A stretch of DNA of 57,001 nucleotides from a bacterium (GTDB taxonomy: Bacteria > Sumerlaeota > Sumerlaeia > SLMS01). Location: assembly GCA_016125005.1 (NCBI GenBank), contig WGMQ01000064.1, forward strand, positions 1 through 57,001, read 5' to 3'. Positions within the stretch are counted from its first letter, which is position 1, and each line of letters opens with the position of its first letter. The notes under the pieces are model-generated. The model was given only the letters and a program-made list of their open reading frames with translations, did not search any database and had not been told where the DNA came from. The translations under genes were made by a program, and so were the position numbers. Positions 18,292 to 27,071 of this stretch are shown here, piece by piece.

Positions 18292-19194
18292 ATGTCTGCT
18301 GCGCGCCGCGCCAAAGCCACTCCGAAGGTCCTGACCATTGGCCTGCCAAAGGGCAGCCTGCAGGACTCCACCCTCAAGCTCTTCGCGAAGGCGGGCTACA
18401 ACTTCGCCGTTTCGAGCCGCTCCTACCACGTGGGAAGCGACGACCTGGAAATCCGCCCGCTCCTCATGCGTGCCCAGGAAATCGCCCGCTATGTGGAGGA
18501 AGGGGTTCTCGACGCCGGGCTGACGGGGCTAGATTGGATCCACGAGAACGGCGCCAAGGTCCACCCCGTGTGCGACCTGCTGTACGCAAAGGCCACCCGC
18601 ACCAAGCCGCGCTGGGTCCTTTGCGTCCCCGAGGACTCTCCCGTGAAGTCCGTCAAGGATCTGGAAGGGAAGCGCATCGCCACGGAGATCGTCCGCACGA
18701 CCCGCAACTGGCTCCGCAAGCAGGGGGTGAAGGCTGAGGTGGAGTTTTCTTGGGGCGCCACCGAACTGAAGGCGCACGAAATCGTCGAGGCCATCGTCGA
18801 CATCACCGAGACCGGGGCCAGCCTCCGCGCCAACAAGTTAAGGATCGTTGACACGGTCATGGAAACATGGAACCAGTTCATTGCGAACCGTGACTCGTGG
18901 AAGGATGACTGGAAGCGGGAAAAAATGGAGGGGATCGCGCTGCTCCTTCAGGCAGCCATGGCGGCGGAGGGGAAGGTCGGACTGAAGCTCAACGTCGAGC
19001 AGGCCAACCTGGAAGCCGTGAGCGCCATTCTACCCAGCCTCGACGGACCCACCGTTTCCCCCCTCAGCAAGCCCGGCTGGTATGCGCTGGAAGTCATCAT
19101 TGAGGAGTCGGACGTGAAACGCCTGATTCCTGCCATCCGCAAGGCAGGCGCCACCGGCATCATCGAATACCCCCTTAATAAAGTAATTGATTGA
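18292..19194 (+). CDS. hisG: ATP phosphoribosyltransferase (long form)
   Basis: 300 aa. It catalyses the first step of histidine synthesis (ATP + PRPP). '[23 protein letters not shown]', '[13 protein letters not shown]' and the PRPP-binding region '[21 protein letters not shown]' are intact. The C-terminal ~80 residues ('[30 protein letters not shown]', '[17 protein letters not shown]') form the histidine-feedback domain of the long, HisZ-independent type. The ATG at 18292 has GAGG upstream. No other his gene is adjacent. Confidence 0.96.
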   Translation: MSAARRAKATPKVLTIGLPKGSLQDSTLKLFAKAGYNFAVSSRSYHVGSDDLEIRPLLMRAQEIARYVEEGVLDAGLTGLDWIHENGAKVHPVCDLLYAKATRTKPRWVLCVPEDSPVKSVKDLEGKRIATEIVRTTRNWLRKQGVKAEVEFSWGATELKAHEIVEAIVDITETGASLRANKLRIVDTVMETWNQFIANRDSWKDDWKREKMEGIALLLQAAMAAEGKVGLKLNVEQANLEAVSAILPSLDGPTVSPLSKPGWYALEVIIEESDVKRLIPAIRKAGATGIIEYPLNKVID

Positions 19195-19242
19195 GGGAGA
19201 TCGGCTCGGCGGTCGCTCCAAAATTCCGAGGGAGAAACACCG

Positions 19243-20328
19243 ATGAGAATCCCGCTACTAATCCTTGCCACCATGCTGGCGGGAGCCTCGGCTCCCGCCG
19301 CGGAAGTCACCTCACCGACGGTTACGCTCCGGATCGCCGCGAGGATGGTTGAGTCCGATCCCGTGCTGGGACTGATCCCGGTCGGGCCCGCCAAGATTCA
19401 GCAGCGGACCCGAGAGGGGAAGGTTGCCGAGGCACTCGCCGAATACGGAACCGTGGCGCAACCGCTCGAGGGGGAACTGACCCTGAGCGAGTCAGAACCC
19501 TCCGGGACGCTCACGGACCAGTCGGAGCGAAGCAGGAGAGCGCTGACCGGTGGATTGTCGGCAAGCCGACTCCTGGGCAAGGCGCGCCTGGATTTCGACC
19601 AGGCCTTCCTCCAGCAGCAGGACCGCGTGCAACTGGTGGGGCGTCAGCGACTTTCGGTGACTGCTCCCCAGGCCCTGTTCGACCAGCCAGCCTTCGTCGC
19701 GGCGGGGTTCGACCTGACCGGAACGGATGGGATTCGCAGCACCTTTGTGACAGCGACGACCGCCTCCACCACAACGGCGACCGGGCAGTTCCTTGAGGTG
19801 TTCGTCGTGGCAGTGGAGCCCACTGCCGGGAAGTCACCCTGGACCTCACTTTCAGATCCCGCCGTCCTCGGACAGGACAACGGCTACGATCTGATGGCGA
19901 AGGCCGGCCTCCCGGGTACGATCCGCCGCGCCGCCTATGTAACGTGGGTGGGCGGAGGCGCCGCGACCATCTTCACCGGCGGAGAGACCCCCTTCGTGTC
20001 CAGCACAACCGATGCGTCCACGCCCGGAGGAGCCGCGGTCCGTCGCATCACCCAGGGGACGATCCAGAGCGGCTTGCGATTCACCCTCGAGCCCACCGAG
20101 GGTGGAAACTGGCACTTCGAAGCCACGGCCGACGAGGCATACGTCCCGGCAATGGGCGGGAGTCCAACCCGTTCGACCACGGCCTGGGATGGATCGGTGA
20201 CGCTGACACCGGGGGTATTCAGCGCTCACTACCGGACCCCCGCTGAGGTCACGTGGGAGGGGACGCCGACCGAGGAACAGCGCGGCGGCCACCTACTTTT
20301 GTTTCGCTTGGCTAAGATTGAAAGGTGA
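19243..20328 (+). CDS. Exported protein of unknown function
   Basis: 361 aa. The clean Sec signal peptide is about 1-20 (ASAPAAE). The mature protein is beta-rich and hydrophilic, with 'TVTLRIAARMVESDPVLGLIPVG', 'GKARLDFDQAFLQQQDRVQLVGRQRLSVTAPQ' (split as two strands) and Thr/Ser-rich stretches ('TATTASTTTATGQ'). Purine-rich GGGAGAAAC precedes the ATG. It lies 48 nt after hisG but is not obviously functionally linked. I recognise no family. Confidence 0.6.
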   Translation: MRIPLLILATMLAGASAPAAEVTSPTVTLRIAARMVESDPVLGLIPVGPAKIQQRTREGKVAEALAEYGTVAQPLEGELTLSESEPSGTLTDQSERSRRALTGGLSASRLLGKARLDFDQAFLQQQDRVQLVGRQRLSVTAPQALFDQPAFVAAGFDLTGTDGIRSTFVTATTASTTTATGQFLEVFVVAVEPTAGKSPWTSLSDPAVLGQDNGYDLMAKAGLPGTIRRAAYVTWVGGGAATIFTGGETPFVSSTTDASTPGGAAVRRITQGTIQSGLRFTLEPTEGGNWHFEATADEAYVPAMGGSPTRSTTAWDGSVTLTPGVFSAHYRTPAEVTWEGTPTEEQRGGHLLLFRLAKIER

Positions 20329-20497
20329 GTCGATACGGTCCAACCAAGGCAAGTGACATCTTGGTGACTTCGGAGAGTTTTATTCGCATCGGAAGATTCC
20401 TTGCTTGATTATCGGACGACGAAGTGTTCAGTCTGAGGCCAACCCCGTGAAGCAGGGCTGCGGCTCTGCCCATCCCATGCTGAGGAGAAGTCCCCCC

Positions 20498-21238
20498 ATG
20501 AAGAAATTCGCACGCGCCTTCACGCTGATCGAACTGCTGATCGTCGTGGCGATCATCGCCATCCTCGCAGCCATCGCCGTCCCCAACTTCCTTGAAGCCC
20601 AGACCCGCGCCAAGGTGAGCCGCACCAAGTCCGACATGCGCACCACTGCCACGGCTCTCGAGGCCTACTACGTGGACAACAACGTCTACGTTCCCTGCAA
20701 TAGCTTCGGAACCGCCCTCCGGATCGCTCCCTTCGGCAGCCCCGCCGACGGCCAATACACAATCCTCGAGCGCCTCTCCACCCCGATTGCCTATGTCTCC
20801 AGCTCGCTCCTCGTCGATCCCTTCCTCGTGAAGTTCCGTAAGTCCGCCAGCACCGCTGCTGGCATGGCGACCGCCCCCAAGAACACCGTCAACAAGTCGA
20901 TCGATGCCGCTGGTTTCTACAACAGCTACATCTATCAGGCGGTCGGCTCCTATGGCCGCGCCCAGTTCATCGCCGACTCCTTCAGCTCGGTCACCACGCC
21001 AATTCGCGCCAAGGCTTGGTTCCTCCACTCCTGCGGACCCGATTCGACCTACTACAATCTCGGTGGCGTGCTGGACGTCGATTACGACAACACCGGCACC
21101 ATCAACCTCATCTACGATCCGACCAACGGTACCGTTTCCGAAGGTTCGATTTGGCGAAATGGCGGGACGCCCACTGGTAATGCGCCCGATTACGCCGCCG
21201 GTCAGGGCCTTGCCCAGGCCATCAACAGCCAGAAGTAA
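20498..21238 (+). CDS. Type II secretion/type IV pilus-like pseudopilin (GspG/H-type)
   Basis: 246 aa. The short basic leader 'MKKFARA' is cut before the N-methylated Phe of 'FTLIELLIVVAIIAILAAIAVPN', with Glu5 present. Then comes 'EAQTRAKVSRTKSDMRTTATALEAYY', the signature of a large pseudopilin family typical of Sumerlaeota/Hydrogenedentota/Omnitrophota/PVC-type genomes, where many unlinked copies occur. The C-terminal part is a beta-rich head with 'GPDSTYYNLGGVLDVDYDNTGT'. GGAG lies about 11 nt before the ATG. The prepilin peptidase and the assembly ATPase are not in the window. Confidence 0.9.
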   Translation: MKKFARAFTLIELLIVVAIIAILAAIAVPNFLEAQTRAKVSRTKSDMRTTATALEAYYVDNNVYVPCNSFGTALRIAPFGSPADGQYTILERLSTPIAYVSSSLLVDPFLVKFRKSASTAAGMATAPKNTVNKSIDAAGFYNSYIYQAVGSYGRAQFIADSFSSVTTPIRAKAWFLHSCGPDSTYYNLGGVLDVDYDNTGTINLIYDPTNGTVSEGSIWRNGGTPTGNAPDYAAGQGLAQAINSQK

Positions 21239-21368
21239 GGGCTAAACCATGCTTGCGGGGTGGCTGGGTTCTGATCCAGCCTTCCCCCGCAACGTGAGAA
21301 GGGAACCAGAACCGCGGTCGCCGGCCGCCACCTTCCGACCACAACACCCTTTTGCTAGGAGAAACGTG

Positions 21369-22580
21369 ATGAAGAAGCAGAACATCAGCTTGTTCTTGGG
21401 AGCCGTCATGGCAACCACGGTTGCCGCCAGCGCCCAGCTCACAGCCCCCCTTGACCTCGACATCCTGTTCACCGGCTCCGCCATGAGCAGCGCCAGCGGC
21501 AACGCCGCCGTCGAACCCGACACTCTCGCCGTCTCTCCCGACGGCAATACTCTGTACCTCTTCGACTCCCAGTCCGGCATCGACCAGATCTACTCCTACA
21601 ATCTGGCCTCTCCGCCCGTCACCACCGGCACCAGCTTCGCCACGGAAGCCGATCTTGCTGGTGGCAATGCCTCTGCTGGCGACATGACTTCTGATGCCAA
21701 TGCCGTCTACTCCTCGAACTTCAACGGCACCAAGCAGATCATCTGGCGTATCCCCTACGCGGGCTTCGGTTCGGCCGTTCAGCTCGTCGACTCGACCGGC
21801 ACTGTCACGGTGAACATGGACGAGATCGCCGTCGATTCGAAGAACTCCCGTCTCGCCATCAGCTACAACGACGCCTTCAGCGCCGCGACGGAGAACATCG
21901 TGACGATCCCGCTGGCCGCCGTTAACGGCACCCCCACCACGCTCGCCACCGAGACGGACCTCGAAACGGCCCTCGCGGGGATTGCTGGCTATGTCGACGA
22001 CACCGCCGACGACCTCAACATCGCCGACATGACCGTTCAGACCGATGGCGACGTGATCGTCTCGCACGGCTTCTCCAGCAACCGCCAGATTAACGGCAGC
22101 CTGCTGCGCGTTACCGAAACAGGCACGATTAGCGTCTTCCGTACCGCCGATGCGATCATCACCGCCGCTGGTGCCGACCCCGGCACCGTCGACATCGGGT
22201 CCGTCAGCGTCTCCGCGATTCCCGCGTCCGCCGGCGCCTCCTCCCAGGACCAGATCGTGATCTTCGTCCCCTTCAGCAGCGCGACGGGCGTCCTCGCTCC
22301 CTTCGTCGCCGTCGTCAGCGCTGACGGCACCAGCCAGCGCCAGATTGCCACCGATGCCCAGCTCCTCGGACACCTCCCCTCCGGCGAAGCCACGGCCCTC
22401 ACCAACACCGGCACCACGTTCTTCCGCTTCGACAGCAAGTCCACGATCGCCCTCGATGCAAACGGCGACGCCTACTTCTATCGTCAAGCCGCCTCCTCCA
22501 GCACCGACCTGACCGCCAACGCCGTGCTCAAGCTCAGCGGCATCGTGGCCTCGCCCGTCCGCGACTGGACCAGCTACTAA
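21369..22580 (+). CDS. Exported beta-propeller-like protein, probably abundant
   Basis: 403 aa with a signal peptide (about 1-22, ASAQ). Repeated motifs such as 'LAVSPDGNTLYLFDSQSG', 'IAVDSKNSRLAISYND', 'MTVQTDGDVIVSHG' and 'IALDANGDAYFYRQ' recur at about 50-60 residues, as in NHL/SMP-30-like propellers. Codon use is strongly biased to C-ending codons, more than its neighbours, which suggests high expression. AGGAG lies 8 nt before the ATG. A strong terminator follows. The ligand is unknown. Confidence 0.65.
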   Translation: MKKQNISLFLGAVMATTVAASAQLTAPLDLDILFTGSAMSSASGNAAVEPDTLAVSPDGNTLYLFDSQSGIDQIYSYNLASPPVTTGTSFATEADLAGGNASAGDMTSDANAVYSSNFNGTKQIIWRIPYAGFGSAVQLVDSTGTVTVNMDEIAVDSKNSRLAISYNDAFSAATENIVTIPLAAVNGTPTTLATETDLETALAGIAGYVDDTADDLNIADMTVQTDGDVIVSHGFSSNRQINGSLLRVTETGTISVFRTADAIITAAGADPGTVDIGSVSVSAIPASAGASSQDQIVIFVPFSSATGVLAPFVAVVSADGTSQRQIATDAQLLGHLPSGEATALTNTGTTFFRFDSKSTIALDANGDAYFYRQAASSSTDLTANAVLKLSGIVASPVRDWTSY

Positions 22581-22607
22581 GCCACCCTTCGGCTCCAACC
22601 GAAACAC

Positions 22608-22644
22608 AAAAAAAGTCCGGCTCCTTCGCGGGAGCCGGACTTTT
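22608..22644. terminator. Bidirectional intrinsic terminator
   Basis: A perfect 14-bp stem (22611-22624 with 22631-22644) around TTCGCG has an A-run on its left and a T-run on its right. It can end both the plus-strand exported-protein gene (stop 22580) and the minus-strand phage-derived operon (stop 22658). Confidence 0.93.
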
Positions 22645-22657
22645 CTATTCGATGGGC

Positions 22658-25600
22658 TTAGGGGAGGAAGCTCGCCCCTTCGACAAGCTGCCCTCGAAGA
22701 CGCAGCTCCGTCTCACTGACTGTCATGGCGACCGCTCCGCCCGGCATACCGCCGAGGTGGGCCAGAGCGCCATCCTGGAGTCCGCGGCGATCCAGGCAGG
22801 GGGTTTCAATCTCCGCCTCCTCCACCAGCGCCAGCTCCATTTGCAGGTTCCCATCCACGTCCAGATAGAAACCGTAGCCTTCCGCCGTTCCAACGCTGAT
22901 CTGCTGGGTGCTGGGGATGAAGAAGTAGAGCTGCCCATCCGTGTAGCCCGCGAAGAATTGCAGCTCACCGGCGATCGAGAAGGTACCATCGTCCGCCAAC
23001 TCTGCAACGCAACGACCCGCATGCACAAAGCGCAGGACCCCGCGGCTCGGGATCGAGAAGACCGACGCGTTGCTCCATTGGGCGGCGATGTCCACGCGGC
23101 GGACGCGATCCAGCACCAGCGCCAGTTCACCGTTGCGATAGGTGATCTCCCGAACCTCGCCTTGGCGACGCAGGCCGGCGTGCACGACGGCCACCGCCAT
23201 CCCCACATCCACCGTCAGGTGGTGCGGATGAACCGGTACGGCGAGCCGCACCGCGCGCGGCGGGTGGTCGGCAAGATGCCGGGTCAGGAGGACGTCGGCT
23301 CCCCGGGCGAGGGTCCGCGGAACGGGTAGCTTCTCCACGACGCCCGGCAGCAACGTGAGGACGCCGAAACCTTCGCCGAGGTCCTCGGCCGGAATTGTTG
23401 GGAGGAGGAAGTCATCGATCCGGACCTCGCCGCGGCACAGCGACCACTTTCCCGCCGCGCGACGAAGCGCGTGGGTGGACTCGGCAACGATGCCCGCGAT
23501 GGCATCGCCGATACTGCGACCATCGTTGTATAGACAGGCCATCGCCAGGCCACGACCGTCGCACAGATCGGCGCCACCATCGAAGGAATCGAGGTCGATC
23601 TCCTCCTCGTCGAGGCCGACAAAGTCGGGGTGGACCAGCAGTGTCCGGATCGCTTCGGCGGGATTGGCGGTGCCGTCTTCGCGGCAGGCCATGCCACGCA
23701 CCCGTGCAGCCAGTTCCGCCGTGGGGCGAATGCCGCTGGCGGGGAGCAGGTGGTACTCCCAACGCAGGCCACGGACGTATAGACTCCAGCCCGTGAGCGG
23801 TGGCGGATCGATCAGCTCCACCGTCACGCGCAGGTCGCCGCCCTCGTCAGTGAAGAAGTCCCAGCGGTCCTCCACGGGGAGCAGCGAGCTGACGTCGAGC
23901 CGTGCGGCATTGTAGGTGTGGCCGAGGGTCACTCCGCCGCTGACGGGAATGGACACGGTGCCGCCTGCCGGGAGGGCGGCAACCTCGGCCACGACGACCT
24001 CGAGCCACATGCCGAGCAACTCGAAGTCTCCGCCATCCGGGAAATGAGCCGCATACGAGGCGCCGCTGCCGAGCAGGTCGGCCACGGAAATGCCGCTGCC
24101 CACCGTCAGGAGGCGACTTGCTGCGCCGATCCCCTCGCCGGGGATGCTGAAGTCCTCCGTCACCGCACTGGAGCCGTCAGGCGTGATCGCGAGATAGCCC
24201 TCCAGATCGTCCACCGCGTCGTTCCGAATCATGACATGGAGCCGGACCGAGCGAACATCGGCGGAAATATCCGGCAATTCCGTGATGAACCCAGCGGCGA
24301 ACGCGACCTCGTCTCCCGTGCTGAGCACGGCGCCCTGGTCGAGCGGGAACTGAACCGCCTGCTGCGGTGTGACCCAGGGGCCGTCGGCACTCACCGTCTC
24401 AAAAAGAAGCCGACGTTCCTGCAGAGAGACGGGCGTCAGCGTGTTCGGATCGATCTCCACCGTCGCCTCGATGGGCTGGGCGAGGCTCTCGCCCTCCCGC
24501 GCGATGATCAGCTCCACGCCGGATGCTCCCTTCTCCACGCGGATGCGCAGGCGCGTGTCTTCGGTCCATCCCGCGGTGTTGGAGTACTCGAGGATCAGAG
24601 CACTGGAAAGGATGTGGTCGAAGCGCTGGTTGGTCAGCCCGGGGGCGCTTGTATAGACAGCCGAGAAGAATGGCCTCAGCGCCGAGAACACAGCGCCGCG
24701 CCGCGGAGACTCGTACTCCACCGCGTGCAGCGGATCGAGCACCGAGGAGTCGATATCCAACGTCCAGGGTTCGTCACCAAGCGGTGACAGCGCGACAATC
24801 TCCGCGTTCGAGAAGTTGGCCCCAAGCGGCAGCGTGTCCCTTCGATAGATCGTGGTGGTGCGACCGTCGGTGCTCCCCTCCAGCATGCTGTCTTCGATGT
24901 CGAGCGGAGCCCCGCCGCGTCCGCCAATGCGGAGATCGGTCACCTCCGCCTCGTGCCCAGCCACACCCCAATCCAGGTCTCCTCCGGGGAGATGGGCAGT
25001 CCACGCTCCCGCCCGGTGGACGCGCGGATCCAAGCGGGTCAGTCCCTCGAGCGAGCGTCCATCCGTGCCCAGCGTTGTATAGACAATCACCTCGTCCTGG
25101 ATCTGCACCGTCCCCGGAGTTGCCCAATCCACGGCGCGATCGAGCTTGATCGTGGTCGATGCGACCGTGAGTGCCTCCCGCAGCTTGGCCTCGGCAATCT
25201 GGAACAGGGGTACCGGCGTGCACCACGCCTCACCCATCACGACCGGCAGCCAATGGGCATCCGTGCCGACGATCGCCTGCGGACAAACGGTGCGGGTACT
25301 GCCGGGCATCCCGTCCTCGGCGGTCAGGGTGATCAGTCCGGACTCGATCCGGGCCTCCACCACAATGCCGCGAAAAAGCTCCACCCAGTCCTCATCCGCG
25401 AGGCACTCGAGGACAAGAACCGCAGGCTCGGCGCTCGACTGCAGTGCTTGAGCAAGATCGTCGGGCGAAGCTGTATAGACAGAAACGGAGCATCGCCCCT
25501 CACGGCGTGCCGCAATTGCGGGAGCTTCCGTGACCCGAAGCGACTTCGAGAACTCCGGCATACTGACAATTGCCGAAGCGGAGAATGTGGACCAGGACCC

Positions 25601-25687
25601 TGCAACGCGGAGTCGCACCCGCCATTCAAGCGTGATCTCGCGGGCCTCGGAATCGACGAGGAGGGGAGTCCATGGGAGCGTGCTCAT
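22658..25687 (-). CDS. Phage-derived tail hub/tip-like protein (gpJ/GTA-gp15-like)
   Basis: 1009 aa, the last gene of the phage-derived operon. Residues ~185-235 read 'ASTTIKLDRAVDWATPGTVQIQDEVIVYTTLG', the short beta module (entry, then 'G.I.I..E.I.YT') frequent in phage baseplate and fibre proteins. A later part, 'YNDGRSIGDAIAGIVAESTHALRRAAGKWSLCRG', followed by 'LTVDVGMAVAVVHAGLRRQGEVREITYRNGELALVLDRV', resembles central hub proteins of siphoviruses and gene-transfer agents. The assignment rests on pattern and position, not on a certain match. Its ATG overlaps the stop of the preceding gene (TGATG), so translation is coupled. Five GTCTATAC octamers fall in it. Confidence 0.55.
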   Translation of the reverse strand: MSTLPWTPLLVDSEAREITLEWRVRLRVAGSWSTFSASAIVSMPEFSKSLRVTEAPAIAARREGRCSVSVYTASPDDLAQALQSSAEPAVLVLECLADEDWVELFRGIVVEARIESGLITLTAEDGMPGSTRTVCPQAIVGTDAHWLPVVMGEAWCTPVPLFQIAEAKLREALTVASTTIKLDRAVDWATPGTVQIQDEVIVYTTLGTDGRSLEGLTRLDPRVHRAGAWTAHLPGGDLDWGVAGHEAEVTDLRIGGRGGAPLDIEDSMLEGSTDGRTTTIYRRDTLPLGANFSNAEIVALSPLGDEPWTLDIDSSVLDPLHAVEYESPRRGAVFSALRPFFSAVYTSAPGLTNQRFDHILSSALILEYSNTAGWTEDTRLRIRVEKGASGVELIIAREGESLAQPIEATVEIDPNTLTPVSLQERRLLFETVSADGPWVTPQQAVQFPLDQGAVLSTGDEVAFAAGFITELPDISADVRSVRLHVMIRNDAVDDLEGYLAITPDGSSAVTEDFSIPGEGIGAASRLLTVGSGISVADLLGSGASYAAHFPDGGDFELLGMWLEVVVAEVAALPAGGTVSIPVSGGVTLGHTYNAARLDVSSLLPVEDRWDFFTDEGGDLRVTVELIDPPPLTGWSLYVRGLRWEYHLLPASGIRPTAELAARVRGMACREDGTANPAEAIRTLLVHPDFVGLDEEEIDLDSFDGGADLCDGRGLAMACLYNDGRSIGDAIAGIVAESTHALRRAAGKWSLCRGEVRIDDFLLPTIPAEDLGEGFGVLTLLPGVVEKLPVPRTLARGADVLLTRHLADHPPRAVRLAVPVHPHHLTVDVGMAVAVVHAGLRRQGEVREITYRNGELALVLDRVRRVDIAAQWSNASVFSIPSRGVLRFVHAGRCVAELADDGTFSIAGELQFFAGYTDGQLYFFIPSTQQISVGTAEGYGFYLDVDGNLQMELALVEEAEIETPCLDRRGLQDGALAHLGGMPGGAVAMTVSETELRLRGQLVEGASFLP

Positions 25688-26652
25688 CAGAGATCCTCCA
25701 GGAAGATCGAGTGGTCGAGAAGTGGCGTCACTTGCAGCGAGAGGCGGACCGTTGCCATCCCCCAGGCCGACTCAAGCTCCCAGCCAAGGATCGAGGCTTC
25801 CAGGACCTCCTGCTGCGGCGTGGTGAGCAGCAGCGACGCGCGGGTCGAGTCCTCCGCCATGCGGGCGCGATGGAGGTCGGCCTCTGCCGCGGGGATCATG
25901 CTGGTGATGTCGAGGCGCCATGACTCGCGGCGTCGCGTATGGAAGTGCCGGGTGCCGGAAAGGCCCACCGTCAGCGTGCGCCATGTCGAATTGTCGCGGA
26001 TTTCCCGGCATTCGTCGGGAACCAGCAGTGGACCTGAGTCTTGGAAGACAAGCATGTCTCCACCGCCGGACCATCCGTTGCGGATGGGATACTCGACGGA
26101 AATGCCTCCCTCGTGCGGATGCGCGCCGCCAAGATAGAGCAGGGTCGAGCCCTGGATGACCGCAGCACGCGGCTCTCCCGCGGGGAGCTCGCCGATGTCA
26201 AGTGAGTCGATCGAGCGGCTTCCCGCCGGCCAGTCATGCGGTCCCCACCCGCCCACGGACGAGATGCCACGATGAAGCTGGAAAGGCGGATTGAGCGTCC
26301 CCTGGAGGCGCTCGACGATACGGAACTCGCACGCCCGGCGCGCATCCGGAGGCAAGACCTGGCGGACACGGAATGGAGAGCCTTCGAGGACAGTGCATAC
26401 ATCATCAATCAACTGGATCAGTGCAGCGTACGCGTCCTGCGGGTTGGATAGATTGCTATCGATATAGATTGCTATCCAAGTGCGTGACCCGGTTCCGTCC
26501 TCGCCTCCATAAATGACTTGTAGCTCGGGCACGGCGGTGAGGGATCCGGAGTCGAATACGGGCGTGGCAATGACCCGAATGCCGGGAAGGCCGCTGGCGA
26601 GTCGTCCGAGCAACGCCTGGCCGGACTCGGTGCGAGGAATCGTGGCGGGCAT
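25687..26652 (-). CDS. Phage-derived structural protein, gp37-like N-terminus with extra C-terminal domain
   Basis: 321 aa. Residues ~1-95 ('GQALLGRLASGLPGIRVIATPVF', 'PELQVIYGGEDG', 'ALIQLIDDVCTVLEG') have the layout of Mu gp37/DUF1834-type neck or tail-terminator proteins. The place just after the gp36-like gene agrees with Mu order. The remaining ~225 residues have no family I recognise. They are beta-rich and end in a helical hairpin plus strand ('EADLHRARMAEDSTRASLLLTTPQQEVLEASILG'). It may be a fusion of neck and tube or distal-tail functions. The start lies 1 nt after the gp36-like stop. An AT-rich 13-nt direct repeat occurs in its 5' third. Confidence 0.45.
   Translation of the reverse strand: MPATIPRTESGQALLGRLASGLPGIRVIATPVFDSGSLTAVPELQVIYGGEDGTGSRTWIAIYIDSNLSNPQDAYAALIQLIDDVCTVLEGSPFRVRQVLPPDARRACEFRIVERLQGTLNPPFQLHRGISSVGGWGPHDWPAGSRSIDSLDIGELPAGEPRAAVIQGSTLLYLGGAHPHEGGISVEYPIRNGWSGGGDMLVFQDSGPLLVPDECREIRDNSTWRTLTVGLSGTRHFHTRRRESWRLDITSMIPAAEADLHRARMAEDSTRASLLLTTPQQEVLEASILGWELESAWGMATVRLSLQVTPLLDHSIFLEDL
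26448..26476 (-). repeat. 13-nt direct repeat in an AT-rich patch
   Basis: ATAGATTGCTATC occurs at 26448-26460 and again at 26464-26476, separated by GAT. It lies within the gp37-like coding region (encoding WIAIYIDSNL) and uses codons that are rare in this genome (ATA, GCA, CTA). Confidence 0.75.
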
Positions 26653-26653
26653 G

Positions 26654-27016
26654 TCAGAACTCCTTCAGCGTGGTGCTGGACACCACGGGATCGGGCGCAT
26701 CGGTCCGCTTGACCTGAGCGCGGGCACGTCGACGACAGTCGGCGCGCCGCTCGATTGCGAGAGCGCGAAGCGCATCCGGCGGCTTCTGCTGGCGGCGGAG
26801 GTAGAGGGACTCCACGGCGATGATCGCAACGGTCGACTCGAGTTCCGTCGGCAGGTCTCCGGAGGCGATATTGGCGAGGCGGCGTACCTCTAGCTCCGCT
26901 GCGCCAAGGGCGTCGGCGACCACGGTGGAATCGGCTTCTCCATCGCGATCGTCGTCTGCCAAGAGGCGGATTGAGTCGGGGCTGAGATAGACATGAAGGA
27001 CTTCGGTCGGGATCAT
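26654..27016 (-). CDS. Phage-derived head-completion/neck protein, Mu gp36-like (DUF1320)
   Basis: 120 aa. 'VYLSPDSIRLLADDDRDGEADSTVVADALGAAELEVRRLA' follows the DUF1320 pattern (start '..L......l..L.D.DgDG..D..vv..Al..A..EI...l'). In Mu this gene follows the capsid and encodes a head-tail connector-type protein. GGAG precedes the ATG. It is separated from the capsid gene by 55 nt holding a strong hairpin. Confidence 0.7.
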   Translation of the reverse strand: MIPTEVLHVYLSPDSIRLLADDDRDGEADSTVVADALGAAELEVRRLANIASGDLPTELESTVAIIAVESLYLRRQQKPPDALRALAIERRADCRRRARAQVKRTDAPDPVVSSTTLKEF

Positions 27017-27033
27017 GGGCAGGCTCCTGTGAA

Positions 27034-27062
27034 ACCGCCCGGGAGGTGGACTCCCGGGCGGT
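27034..27062 (-). terminator. Strong hairpin directly after the major capsid gene
   Basis: A 12-bp perfect GC stem (27034-27045 with 27051-27062) with a 5-nt loop sits 9 nt past the capsid stop. No U-tract follows. In tailed phages such hairpins let part of transcription stop or protect the capsid mRNA, giving a capsid excess. Confidence 0.7.
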
Positions 27063-27071
27063 GGAATGGGA

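Noticed and set aside
19866..19879. Third copy of the shared 30-nt element (CGGACAGGACA inside an exported-protein gene)
   Set aside because: Only 11 nt match, without the other repeat units, and it lies in mid-gene. A similar partial match near 29346 was rejected for the same reason.
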